From assembly GCA_018335015.1 (NCBI GenBank), contig JAGXKX010000004.1, positions 1-60,767 on the forward strand: a stretch of 60,767 bases of DNA, in the 5' to 3' direction. The notes beneath the pieces were generated by a model. That model searched no databases. It worked only from the letters and a program-made list of their open reading frames with translations, and was not told where the DNA came from. Positions 38,551-47,898 of the stretch are shown in pieces. This DNA is from Candidatus Bipolaricaulota bacterium. Lineage in GTDB: Bacteria; Bipolaricaulota; Bipolaricaulia; M55B111. The translations under genes and the position numbers were made by a program. How positions within the stretch are numbered: the stretch's first letter is position 1; each line of letters starts with the position of its first letter.

Positions 38551-39479
38551 TTTACCGTTAAGTCGACTGACATTTCCGGGTCGTACTTATTGCTGGTTAC
38601 TTCAAACTCGATCGTACGATCTCCCCGATAACCGACGTAAATACCGTAGCCCTCCTGTTCTCCGGATGATTCCACAAATCCGATACTCAGGTTTTCTCCG
38701 GTCAATTGTAAAGCCCAGCCACCAAGTTTTAGACCGTCCACTTCAACGAGCAAAAAACTATCCTTGTATACCAGCCTGGTAACTAATCCCAGGCTACCGG
38801 AAAACCCCCGAGAATCGAGTATAACTCCCTGACTCCACTTTAGATTTCCGGTTTCCAGAGAGATTCTCCTCTCCCCGTAGAGGGTCAGGTAGCTCCCGCT
38901 GACGTTCCCGAATTCCGAGAGGCTACCCCTCGAGAGGCTCGTCCAGTAGTTCCTCTTCTGAATCGGGAACCAGGGTTTCTTTTCTTCGAACCCGTTTTCG
39001 ACCTGGAGATCATAACCCAGGCTTATATTTCCCAGCGTATAGGATCCGTTACCACCCACCCGGTATCCGGTAGTGCCAAACCAGGCTCGGGAAGTAGAAG
39101 ATAAAGCCCAGCCGCCTATCCTGTAATCGAAGTAACTCGCCTCCAGTCCGCCAGCAAAATCATCCAGGCCGGGGTTTCCGGAAGAAAACGTCCCCAGCAA
39201 AAACGGACCCATCTTCCAGTTACCGAGGGAAACCGACAGTCTATCCCCGAAGCCCATTCCAAGCCCCAACTGATCTTTCGGGGAGAGAAACAGTCCCAGT
39301 TCGAACCCGGATAACTCGAAGTCCGCCAGTCCGGAAAAGTCGGGATAACTCAGGGAGAACTTCGGACGACCCTCGGAAATCGGTGACGGAAAACCCAAAG
39401 AAAGTAAAAAAACAACTAGTATCAACCCCAACGAGATCCGCAGGCTTCTGCCACTGGCGGAGCAAATACATGGTTTCAT
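38544..39479 (-). CDS. Predicted secreted beta-rich (possible outer-membrane barrel) protein
   Basis: Hydrophobic N-terminal signal then repeated amphipathic aromatic-ending strands, ends VDLTVKW. Confidence 0.55.
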   Translation of the reverse strand: MKPCICSASGRSLRISLGLILVVFLLSLGFPSPISEGRPKFSLSYPDFSGLADFELSGFELGLFLSPKDQLGLGMGFGDRLSVSLGNWKMGPFLLGTFSSGNPGLDDFAGGLEASYFDYRIGGWALSSTSRAWFGTTGYRVGGNGSYTLGNISLGYDLQVENGFEEKKPWFPIQKRNYWTSLSRGSLSEFGNVSGSYLTLYGERRISLETGNLKWSQGVILDSRGFSGSLGLVTRLVYKDSFLLVEVDGLKLGGWALQLTGENLSIGFVESSGEQEGYGIYVGYRGDRTIEFEVTSNKYDPEMSVDLTVKW

Positions 39480-39587
39480 GAAAAATCACTAAACCCCGTT
39501 CAACCGCACGAAAGACCGGTTATTCGAGCCCTATCCCGGTGCAGAAATCGGGCAAGCGGCACCGGGCTTTCACTGGTCCACTGGACA

Positions 39588-40604
39588 TCAGTTTTTCCGT
39601 CCCTCGAAAAGCAGGTTCATTATTCCGTATCGGGCCAGCAGGGCAAGTCCCAGTCCGACGAAAAACAGCTGAATTATCTTCACGGAAAAAGAGTACGCCA
39701 CCGCCTCGCTTCCGCTTATACCAAAGATCGCGAATATCCCGATAAACCCACCTTCCGAAACGCCAATTCCCCCAGGCGTTACCCAGAAGAATGAGGAAAG
39801 CACGGATATCATTGCAAACAACATCGTAAGTTCCTCGATTGTAAATACCCGGCCCTGGGTATAGTAAAAGTATATCTGCGGCCTGATGAACATGAATACC
39901 GTGGCTACGATATCCAGCATAAACGCTCCGCCGGTATGTCTAATGTGTTGGCCGAAAGCCATGCTTATCTCCTTCTCTAGGTGTCTGACTCCGTCTTCCA
40001 CTTTCTGGAGAATCTCCGGCCAGAACAGATTTCGCTTCAGGAAAGCTGCAAACTTCGTGAACAGGAACATCTTACTGTAAAAATTGAGAATCAACAGGGA
40101 AACAAGGCCGACAAAAATAAGAGAAATAAGTATAAGATATATAAGTGTATCGGACGGAAGCTGGCTATAAATTCCCAGCAGCGCCCCGATGAGAATCACC
40201 GCGACCAGTGCAGCCATCATGGTTATCCTTTCAGCCACGATAGTGGCAAATATCCTGCTGTAAGAAGAATCGCTCTCCCGCTCTATAACCAGCGCTCTTA
40301 CCGGTTCCCCGCCGAAGTGCATGGAAGGAGTCAAAAAACTTACCGCAAAACTCCCGATCCTAGCCCAGAAGCTCAGACTAAACGGCGCGATTACACCGTA
40401 TCCCTTCATAACTACCACCCATGCCAGGGTCCAGAAGAAGAAGGTTAGGACGATGGAAGAAATCATTAGTGCAAACCCGTCCCACCCGAGCGCGGAGATC
40501 TGTCGCAATACCTTTGCAGGCCCGATGTACCAGAGAATTCCAGCGAGTACGGCGAGCCCCAGAACCACGGACAGAGCAGTTGTAGTCTTTCGACCTAGTC
40601 GCAC
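39588..40604 (-). CDS. Lysylphosphatidylglycerol synthase TM-region / UPF0104-family membrane protein
   Basis: Multi-TM ORF; PSMHFGGEPVRALVI; TPGGIGVSEGGFIGIF. Confidence 0.85.
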   Translation of the reverse strand: MRLGRKTTTALSVVLGLAVLAGILWYIGPAKVLRQISALGWDGFALMISSIVLTFFFWTLAWVVVMKGYGVIAPFSLSFWARIGSFAVSFLTPSMHFGGEPVRALVIERESDSSYSRIFATIVAERITMMAALVAVILIGALLGIYSQLPSDTLIYLILISLIFVGLVSLLILNFYSKMFLFTKFAAFLKRNLFWPEILQKVEDGVRHLEKEISMAFGQHIRHTGGAFMLDIVATVFMFIRPQIYFYYTQGRVFTIEELTMLFAMISVLSSFFWVTPGGIGVSEGGFIGIFAIFGISGSEAVAYSFSVKIIQLFFVGLGLALLARYGIMNLLFEGRKN

Positions 40605-40698
40605 TTTAACCCTCCGATTCGCCTAATGAGAACTCAGTTGTACAAGGCTAACGGATACTTTATACTTTAGCAATATGTTTTGCATTCAGGGGTGAACT

Positions 40699-41715
40699 AT
40701 GCCCGATAATTATGATTTTGATCCAAGAGAAGAGCGCAGTAATACCGACTGGGATAGATTAAAAAGTAAATTCAAGAGATTTGGAGATAAAACGGGCTGG
40801 ATCGTGATCGGCCTGGTGGTAGTTATTTACCTGCTTCAGGGAATATACCAGGTGGGTCCGGCCGAAGTAGGGCTGGTAAAGCGATTCGGCAAACACGTAA
40901 GGACTGTAAACTCCGGCCTGAATTATCACGTGCCGCCCCCGATCGAGTCCGTAAAAAAAGTTAACGTCAGAGCAGTTCGGAAAATAGAGATCGGCTACGA
41001 GACGGTATCGCCACCACCGAACCCGCGATACAGGGAAGACGAGGCAGAGGCACTAATGCTGACCGGGGACGACAATATAGTCCACATGGAACTGGCGGTT
41101 CAATTCACCGTGATAGATCCCGAGCTATTTGCCTTTAACATCATAGATCCTCATTCCCTGGTGAAGGAGGCCGCGGAAGCGGTAATTCGCCAGGAAGTGG
41201 TAAAGCACGAAGTCGAACAAGCCCTCACGACGGAAAGAGCCGAAATCGCCAGCAATGCTCTGGATGATCTCCAGAGACTACTTGAGATGTACGAGGCCGG
41301 GATAAACATCGAGGCAATTAAGGTCCAGGATGCCAAACCCCCGGAGCCCGTAGTGCCGGCATTCGACGACGTGACCAGCGCAAAGGAAGACAAGCAGACC
41401 AAGATCAACCAGGCAGAAGCCTACGCAAACGACGTAATCCCCAACGCCAGGGGCCAGGCAGCGGAAATAGTCAACCAGGCCGAAGCCACAAAAGCGGAGC
41501 GAGTCAACGAAGCCGAGGGAGACGTAAGCAAATTCCTCCAGGTCCTCGAGGAGTACAACAGGGGAAGCCAGGAGGTAACACGGCGACGACTCTACATGGA
41601 AACTATGGAAGAAATCCTACCGGGTATGGACAAGGTCCTGCTTACTCAAAAGACGGACGGCTCCTCGGTACTAAAACTCCTCAATTTAAACGAACTGGAC
41701 GGTGGTAGCCAATGA
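40699..41715 (+). CDS. hflK: SPFH/Band-7 protein, HflK-like
   Basis: YQVGPAEVGLVKRFGKHVRTVNSGLNYHVPPPIE; ARGQAAEIVNQAEA. Confidence 0.88.
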   Translation: MPDNYDFDPREERSNTDWDRLKSKFKRFGDKTGWIVIGLVVVIYLLQGIYQVGPAEVGLVKRFGKHVRTVNSGLNYHVPPPIESVKKVNVRAVRKIEIGYETVSPPPNPRYREDEAEALMLTGDDNIVHMELAVQFTVIDPELFAFNIIDPHSLVKEAAEAVIRQEVVKHEVEQALTTERAEIASNALDDLQRLLEMYEAGINIEAIKVQDAKPPEPVVPAFDDVTSAKEDKQTKINQAEAYANDVIPNARGQAAEIVNQAEATKAERVNEAEGDVSKFLQVLEEYNRGSQEVTRRRLYMETMEEILPGMDKVLLTQKTDGSSVLKLLNLNELDGGSQ

Positions 41716-42635
41716 GAAAGCTAGCCTGGTTCGTCGGGATAGTGGTAGCAATACTGGTAATATTTAACCTGTTTACGTTTACGGTGGACGAAACGAAACA
41801 GGCGATAGTAGTCCAATACGGTAACATCAAACAGGTTGCCACGGAAGCTGGGCTCTACTTTAAGATCCCGTTCATTCAGAACGTCCAGTTCATGGAGGGA
41901 AGGTTACTTTCCTACGACATAGAACCGAGAGAGATTATTGCCGCCGATCAACGCCGGCTGTCCGTGAATAACTACGCAATATGGAGGATAGAGAGACCCA
42001 AAGAGTTCAAAGAGGCTTTCAACGCCCGCCGTGATATTGCCCAGACGAGAATTGACGACATCCTCTATTCTGACATGCGAAACGTCCTCGCCAGTTACGC
42101 GTTCAACCAAATAGCTTCCGGAGAGCGGGAGGCAATGTTGGAGACTACTCAGAAAACCAGTGCCGAAAAGCTAAAGGAGTACGGCATCAACCTCATCGAC
42201 GCCAAAATCAAGCGGGCCGACCTCCCCGAAGCCAACGAGGAAGCCGTCTTCGACCGGATGATCTCGGAACGGGAGCGACGGGCTTCGTTGCTGCGGGCCG
42301 AAGGAGACGAACGAGCCAAGGAAGTCAAGTCGGACGCCGACAGACAGAGCAGCGTAATCGTGGCAGAAGCCAGAAGAGATGCCGAAGAAATTCGAGGAGA
42401 AGGAGAGGCTGAGGCACTGAATATTTACGCCGACGCCTACAGTCAGGACGTGGACTTCTACGAATTCTGGCGAAAACTCGCATCCTACAGGCGGTCGTTC
42501 GTCGAAGGGAAGGGGAAAAACACGATCCTTATATCGCCGGACTCCCGATACATGCAGCTGCTCTCCAGTGGAGAGATCGAACTGGGGGAGGAAAAAGTTC
42601 AGACGGACGAGGAAGAAGTTTCCTCCGAGGAATAG
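41712..42635 (+). CDS. hflC: SPFH/Band-7 protein, HflC-like
   Basis: VDETKQAIVVQYGNIKQVATEAGLYFKIPFIQNV; RMISERERRASLLRAEGDERA. Confidence 0.9.
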   Translation: MRKLAWFVGIVVAILVIFNLFTFTVDETKQAIVVQYGNIKQVATEAGLYFKIPFIQNVQFMEGRLLSYDIEPREIIAADQRRLSVNNYAIWRIERPKEFKEAFNARRDIAQTRIDDILYSDMRNVLASYAFNQIASGEREAMLETTQKTSAEKLKEYGINLIDAKIKRADLPEANEEAVFDRMISERERRASLLRAEGDERAKEVKSDADRQSSVIVAEARRDAEEIRGEGEAEALNIYADAYSQDVDFYEFWRKLASYRRSFVEGKGKNTILISPDSRYMQLLSSGEIELGEEKVQTDEEEVSSEE

Positions 42636-42641
42636 ATGCAA

Positions 42642-42844
42642 CTCAGATCTTCCACCATCGCATGAAAGCGAAACTTAATGGTGAGTATTGATTTCTTTTT
42701 TTCACTACTAGCTCTCTACCTCTTACCTGGCTGCCGGATTTCGTCTCCTGGTGAGTTTTAAAGGTTAAATCAGTTGCCAGCTAAGAGGTAGAGAGCAGTC
42801 ATCCGAACCAGGTAGTTAAATCCACCGTTGGTGAAAGATCTGAG
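42642..42844 (-). mobile_element. MITE-like palindromic element, copy 5 (203 bp)
   Basis: CTCAGATCTTCCACCA...TGGTGAAAGATCTGAG ends; arms GCTCTCTACCTCTTACCTGGC (42711-42731)/GCCAGCTAAGAGGTAGAGAGC (42776-42796), one mismatch; flanks TGCAA/TACAA. Confidence 0.83.
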
Positions 42845-42875
42845 TACAACCGTCATCATTTTTTGTACAAGACCT

Positions 42876-42917
42876 AATAAACCCTCCCGGGGTAACTCTC
42901 AGGAGGGTTTATTTTTT
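42876..42917. terminator. Bidirectional terminator between hflC-like and coaX
   Basis: AATAAACCCTCC-CGGGGTAACTCTCA-GGAGGGTTTATTTTTT. Confidence 0.85.
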
Positions 42918-43675
42918 GTTTTCTCGCGCCAGAGCCTCAAACCTTCGAGCACCAGATCCTTTTCGAAGTGCTGGATTTGATCGATCTGCCTGAAGAACAA
43001 CCTGCCTTTGCCTCCGGTAGCAACAACGTGAAGGTTCGAATCGCATTCCTCCTTGAACCGTTCTATTAGCCCTTCGATCATTCCGACAAACCCGAGAACG
43101 AATCCGGAATTAATATTATCTACGGAGGTTTTCCCTATCACACTGTCAGGGGTCTCCAGCTCTACCTCGGGCAGGAGAGCCGCGCGCTCCACGAGCGCTT
43201 CTAGCGCGGTCTCCATCTCCGGAGCTATCGCACCCCCCAGGAAGTCACCTTCTTCGGAGTAGAGTTCGAAACTCGTTGCGGTACCGAAGTCAATTACTAA
43301 ACCCGGTCCTCCGTATAACTCCATCCCCCCGATAACGTTCGCCACCCGGTCCGGGCCGACAGCGTCCGGTTCGTCAACCCGCAGGCCTACCAATCCATTG
43401 TCTACGGGCTTCAGGAAAGTCGGCGAGACCCCAAGATATCTTTCCAGCCCCTGCACCAGACTTCTGTTCAAATAGGGAACGACCGATGAAATCACGGCGT
43501 CAGTCAGTTCGTCGGGGGCGACCTCAGATGATTGAAGTAGCGATCGAAATTTAATCCCCAGTTCATCGGGAGTTAAGCCCTGATCCGTAGAAATCCGCCA
43601 GGTGTATTCCAGCTCGTCTTCTCTAAAACAACCCATCGTTACGTTCGTGTTACCGACGTCGAGTCCCAGAAACAT
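42899..43675 (-). CDS. coaX: Type III pantothenate kinase
   Basis: LGLDVGNTNVTMGCF; VGPDRVANVIG; LVIDFGTATSFELY. Confidence 0.95.
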   Translation of the reverse strand: MFLGLDVGNTNVTMGCFREDELEYTWRISTDQGLTPDELGIKFRSLLQSSEVAPDELTDAVISSVVPYLNRSLVQGLERYLGVSPTFLKPVDNGLVGLRVDEPDAVGPDRVANVIGGMELYGGPGLVIDFGTATSFELYSEEGDFLGGAIAPEMETALEALVERAALLPEVELETPDSVIGKTSVDNINSGFVLGFVGMIEGLIERFKEECDSNLHVVATGGKGRLFFRQIDQIQHFEKDLVLEGLRLWREKTKNKPS

Positions 43676-43677
43676 CC

Positions 43678-44853
43678 TTAATCCCCCTGGAACGATTCCA
43701 CGATTCTTCGATAACTTTCCTCACTACCCAGCACGTCTACTCCGGCCATCGCTAAGGCTTTTGCCGCTGTCAACATTGCGGAATAACCAGCGTCGGAGTT
43801 GGACGCTTCCGCAAAAGCCTTCGAGTGGGACGGCGTGTCTTCCTCTGCAATTCTAATATAAGGATGGACCGCGGGAATTTTCTGGCTTACGTCTCCCATG
43901 TCGGTCGACCCCATGCCGCCTTCGTAGTCCTCGACCTCTTCCCCGAGCGCTTCGAAATTATCCTTTACCAGGTCGGCAAGCACGGGATTTGGCTCCATCG
44001 GTTGATAGCCGTGGCCCTCTTCGGTTATCTCGAGCTCGGCTCCCGTGGCGAGTGCCCCCGCTTCGGCACAGTTCTTGACTTTTTCCAGTAGTTCCTCCAG
44101 ATCCGAGGGCTCAGCGGCACGTACGTAGAAGCGAGCCGACGCGTGTTCCGGGACTATGTTCGGCTTTTCTCCTCCATCCGTAATTATTCCGTGAATACGG
44201 GAACTCTCCTTCGTGTGCTCCCTCAGCGCGTTGACGTTGTTGAAAGTCGTGATGACCGCGTCCAGAGCGTTAATTCCCTCCTCGGGTTGAGCAGAAGCGT
44301 GTGCCGCTTCTCCATAGAAGTCGAACTCCAGCTCCTGGACCCCCAGACTTCCTCGGCCCACCAGGGTCCTGTCCGACGGGTGAACCATCATCGCGACGTC
44401 CACCTCGTCAAAGACGCCGGAATTGATAAGTTCGATCTTACCGCCTCCTCCCTCTTCAGCCGGCGTTCCAACAACCAGGACCTGGCCGTCCAGCCGGTCC
44501 ATTACCGAGCAGAGACCTAGCCCGGCACCCAGACCTATGGTGGCAATCAGGTTGTGTCCGCAGGCGTGACCAAGGCCGGGTAGGGCGTCGTACTCGCTCA
44601 AAAACGCAATTGTAGGTCCCTCCCCTCCACTGGGACAGCGAGCGAGGAAGGCAGTATCCATTCCACCTAAGCCTCGGTCTACTGTGAAACCTCGTTCCTC
44701 CAGTTCTTCAGTCAACCATTCCATCGCCCTGTATTCTTCAAATTTCAGTTCCGGGTTGTCAAAAATTTGCCTGCCTAGATCGATTAGACCACCGGAGATT
44801 CCATCCAGCTCTTCTTTTACTTCTTCTTTTAGTGACCTAAGTTTCTCTGACAT
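43678..44853 (-). CDS. M20-family amidohydrolase/peptidase
   Basis: GHACGHNLIATIGLGAG; GTPAEEGGGGKIELI; GSTDMGDVSQKIPAVHPYI. Confidence 0.92.
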   Translation of the reverse strand: MSEKLRSLKEEVKEELDGISGGLIDLGRQIFDNPELKFEEYRAMEWLTEELEERGFTVDRGLGGMDTAFLARCPSGGEGPTIAFLSEYDALPGLGHACGHNLIATIGLGAGLGLCSVMDRLDGQVLVVGTPAEEGGGGKIELINSGVFDEVDVAMMVHPSDRTLVGRGSLGVQELEFDFYGEAAHASAQPEEGINALDAVITTFNNVNALREHTKESSRIHGIITDGGEKPNIVPEHASARFYVRAAEPSDLEELLEKVKNCAEAGALATGAELEITEEGHGYQPMEPNPVLADLVKDNFEALGEEVEDYEGGMGSTDMGDVSQKIPAVHPYIRIAEEDTPSHSKAFAEASNSDAGYSAMLTAAKALAMAGVDVLGSEESYRRIVESFQGD

Positions 44854-44964
44854 ATTACCACCCTACAGGTATCAAAAGAGATAACTTTTGATCAGAATAA
44901 TGAAAACTGTCCTTTTTATCGTTTTCCTTCCAACCTCGGTAATTTAAGTCCTAATTGATCAAAT

Positions 44965-44991
44965 AGAAAACCCCGGAGGATAATCTCCGGG
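44965..44991 (-). terminator. Terminator after rex
   Basis: Minus strand CCCGGAG-ATTATC-CTCCGGGGTTTTC. Confidence 0.75.
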
Positions 44992-45027
44992 AATTCGAAG
45001 AACAAGAATGCCCAGGCGGATTGGATT

Positions 45028-45702
45028 CTACAGGTAATAGACGAGCTGTTCCAGCTCTTTCGTTATGTCGACCTGAGCGAGCTGGACGTCTTCCGGCAAA
45101 TCCAGCAGGGTCGGAGCAAAGTTGAGCAATCCCGTGACCCCTCCTTCCACCAACATATCGGCGACTTTCTGGGCGGAAGAAGCGGGCACAGCGATTATTC
45201 CCAGTTTGACGTCCACTTCGGAAATTCTGTCGGAAAGGTTCGAGACGTCTTCCACTTCGACTCCGTTGATTTCCTTTCCGATCAATTGGGGGTTACTATC
45301 GAACGCCATTGTCACTTCAAACACCCGCCTGTCGAACCCGGAGTACGTCAATAGAGCCGAGCCGATATTACCCACGCCAACAAGTGCCATCTTCCAGTGC
45401 CTATCCAGGTTGAGAATTTCTCTGATCTCCGAGGCGAGTTTTTCCGTCTCGTAACCCACGCCTCGCTTTCCAAAATCGCCGAAATAAGAAAGGTCCTTCC
45501 TAACCTGAGCTGAATTCAGATTCAACCTACTTGAAAAATTTTCGGAGGAAATATTTTCTTCGCCCTGGTCGATCAATTTGTCCAGGCAACGTAGATATAG
45601 CGGCAACCTATCGATCGTTTCTTTGGGTATTCTTCTTTCTTTCATTATCGAGTAACCCCTTATTTTCAATTTGAGTCTACTGCCGGTCGTCCTAAGTCTC
45701 AA
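45028..45702 (-). CDS. rex: Redox-sensing transcriptional repressor Rex
   Basis: SAQVRKDLSYFGDFGKRGVGYE; ALVGVGNIGSALL; probable start at MKERRIPKETIDRL. Confidence 0.95.
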   Translation of the reverse strand: MRLRTTGSRLKLKIRGYSIMKERRIPKETIDRLPLYLRCLDKLIDQGEENISSENFSSRLNLNSAQVRKDLSYFGDFGKRGVGYETEKLASEIREILNLDRHWKMALVGVGNIGSALLTYSGFDRRVFEVTMAFDSNPQLIGKEINGVEVEDVSNLSDRISEVDVKLGIIAVPASSAQKVADMLVEGGVTGLLNFAPTLLDLPEDVQLAQVDITKELEQLVYYL

Positions 45703-45891
45703 TTCAATAATTATATGGATATTTATCGAGAAGGCAAATATATTGCGAGATATCGGGTTTTTACGGGAAAATCAGGAACTTGCCGGGATGGGCAGAATAT
45801 TATTGACTCGGTTTCTCCCTGGTCACTCATTCCTTTGCAAAGAATAACCCGTTCTAATATCCTTAATGGAAACTAAAGGAGGTGCTCTTTA

Positions 45892-46962
45892 ATGCACGAG
45901 AAATTATTCACACCCGGCCCAACCGAAGTAAGGACCGAACTTCTTCAGGAACTTTCAACGGCTCAGATTCACCACAGAACCGACGAGTTCAGCGATCTTT
46001 ACGACGAGATTCAACCCAGGTTACAAAAACTTCTCTACACGGATAATCCCGTGTTCCTGTTCACTTCATCCTCGACGGGAGCCATGGAATCGGCGGTAAC
46101 GAACGGCGTAAAGAAAAAATGTCTTACTGTTTCCAACGGTGCTTTTTCCGGGAGATGGCATAAAATTACGCTTAAGAACGGGGTGCCAGCCGACGAGATC
46201 GAACGAGATTGGGGAGAACCCGTCCCCCCCGAAGCGATTGACGAAAAGCTTTCCACCGGGAACTACGACGCGGTAACCATGGTCTTCAACGAAACGTCAA
46301 CCGGCATGATGAACCCGGTTAAGGAAGTCAGTGAAGTAGTTAGCAATTACGAAGACGTTCTGTTCCTCGTCGACGCCGTCTCCGGAATGGCTGGAGCAAA
46401 AATTAAAGTAGACGAATGGGGCATAGACATGTGCCTCGCAGGCGTACAGAAGGCCTTCGGGCTACCTTCCGGCCTGGCAGTAGCTTCGGTAAGCGACAAG
46501 CTGCTGGAAAGAGCAGAAGAAGTCGAGCCCAGGAGTTATTACTTCAACCTGCCGCTATTACACAAGTACCACAAGCGAAGTCAGACGAGAACTACACCGG
46601 CCATACCGCAAATAATTGCCCTCAGGAAACAGCTCGAATACATAGTTGAAGAGGAAGGAATTGAAAACCGTTTCGCCAGACACGAAAAGCTTTCAGGTAT
46701 CGTCCAGGACTGGGCCAAGAAGTACTTCGACATATTCCCCGCGGAGGGTTATTGGTCCAAGACACTTACCTGCGTCAAGAATACCAGGGGGGTTTCAGTT
46801 GCAGATCTGAACCAGGAGTTAATCGAAAAGCACAACCTCAGAATCGCTAACGGTTACGGGGATATGAAGGAAGAAACGTTCCGAATCTCCAACATGGCTG
46901 ACACTTCTGAACCGGATATCCGAGGGCTGCTGGCGACGATAAACGACATCCTCGGACTCTAA
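45892..46962 (+). CDS. Class V aminotransferase (alanine/serine-glyoxylate type)
   Basis: LFTPGPTEVRTELL; HHRTDEFSDLY; CLAGVQKAFGLPSGLAVASVS. Confidence 0.92.
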   Translation: MHEKLFTPGPTEVRTELLQELSTAQIHHRTDEFSDLYDEIQPRLQKLLYTDNPVFLFTSSSTGAMESAVTNGVKKKCLTVSNGAFSGRWHKITLKNGVPADEIERDWGEPVPPEAIDEKLSTGNYDAVTMVFNETSTGMMNPVKEVSEVVSNYEDVLFLVDAVSGMAGAKIKVDEWGIDMCLAGVQKAFGLPSGLAVASVSDKLLERAEEVEPRSYYFNLPLLHKYHKRSQTRTTPAIPQIIALRKQLEYIVEEEGIENRFARHEKLSGIVQDWAKKYFDIFPAEGYWSKTLTCVKNTRGVSVADLNQELIEKHNLRIANGYGDMKEETFRISNMADTSEPDIRGLLATINDILGL

Positions 46963-46980
46963 AAAGGAGGGTAAGTAAAA

Positions 46981-47895
46981 ATGGTTAAATTACTAATTTC
47001 GGATCCGATAGCGGACGAGGGGGTAGAAAAACTCGAAAGGGCGGGGTTCGAGCCCGATCACAAGTACGACCTATCCGCCGAGGAGCTCAAAGATGAGATA
47101 GGGCAATACGAGGGGATCGTGGTTCGATCCGGGACCAAACTACGGGCTTCCATCCTGGACGCAGCTGAGGGGCTGAAGATCATCGTCAGAGCGGGCGTGG
47201 GACTGGACAACATCGACCTCGATCGAGCGGACGAGCTCGGTATCGAGGTCCAAAACACTCCGGCAGCCAGCTCAAATTCAGTAGCGGAGCTGGCTCTGGG
47301 TCACATGTTCTCCCTTGCCCGTGAGATACCGCGCGGAACGGCGTCCCTGAAGAAGCAAAAGTGGATAAAGAGCGACCTGTACGGCACGGAACTTGCCGGA
47401 AAAACCCTGGGTATAATAGGGGTCGGGAGGATCGGCAGTCTGGTCGCGGAGAAAGGGATGGCGCTTGGCATGGAAGCAATAGCTTACGACAAATTCGTCG
47501 AGGAGTCCCCGGTAGAAGGTGTAGAGATGGTTAACCTGGATCGATTGCTAAGCGATTCCGACTACCTAACTCTACACATACCGTTTATCGAATCGGAAGG
47601 GGCGACGATCGCCGAACCGGAGTTGAAGAAAATGAAGGATTCTGCCTACCTGATAAACTGCGCTCGTGGAGGAGTGGTGGACGAAAAAGCGCTAAAACAG
47701 GCGTTGAGCAACGACTGGATCGCCGGGGCCGCTCTCGACGTATTCACGGAAGAGCCCCCCGAGGACGAGGAACTGCTGTCATTTGAGAACCTCTCACTGA
47801 CGCCCCACCTGGGTGCTTCCACAGCGGAGGCCCAGACAAGGGTCGGAACGCAGGCTGCAGACGAACTAATTGATTTTTTCGACAAGGAGGAATAA
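46981..47895 (+). CDS. serA: D-3-phosphoglycerate dehydrogenase, short form without ACT domain
   Basis: GRIGSLVAEKGMALGMEAIAYD; LINCARGGVVDEKAL; LTPHLGASTAEAQ; 304 aa. Confidence 0.92.
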   Translation: MVKLLISDPIADEGVEKLERAGFEPDHKYDLSAEELKDEIGQYEGIVVRSGTKLRASILDAAEGLKIIVRAGVGLDNIDLDRADELGIEVQNTPAASSNSVAELALGHMFSLAREIPRGTASLKKQKWIKSDLYGTELAGKTLGIIGVGRIGSLVAEKGMALGMEAIAYDKFVEESPVEGVEMVNLDRLLSDSDYLTLHIPFIESEGATIAEPELKKMKDSAYLINCARGGVVDEKALKQALSNDWIAGAALDVFTEEPPEDEELLSFENLSLTPHLGASTAEAQTRVGTQAADELIDFFDKEE

Positions 47896-47898
47896 CAG

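Noticed and set aside
38273-38782. 169-aa plus-strand ORF opposite the FAD oxidoreductase/beta-rich protein junction
   Set aside because: Overlaps two better-supported minus-strand genes and has no domain signature.
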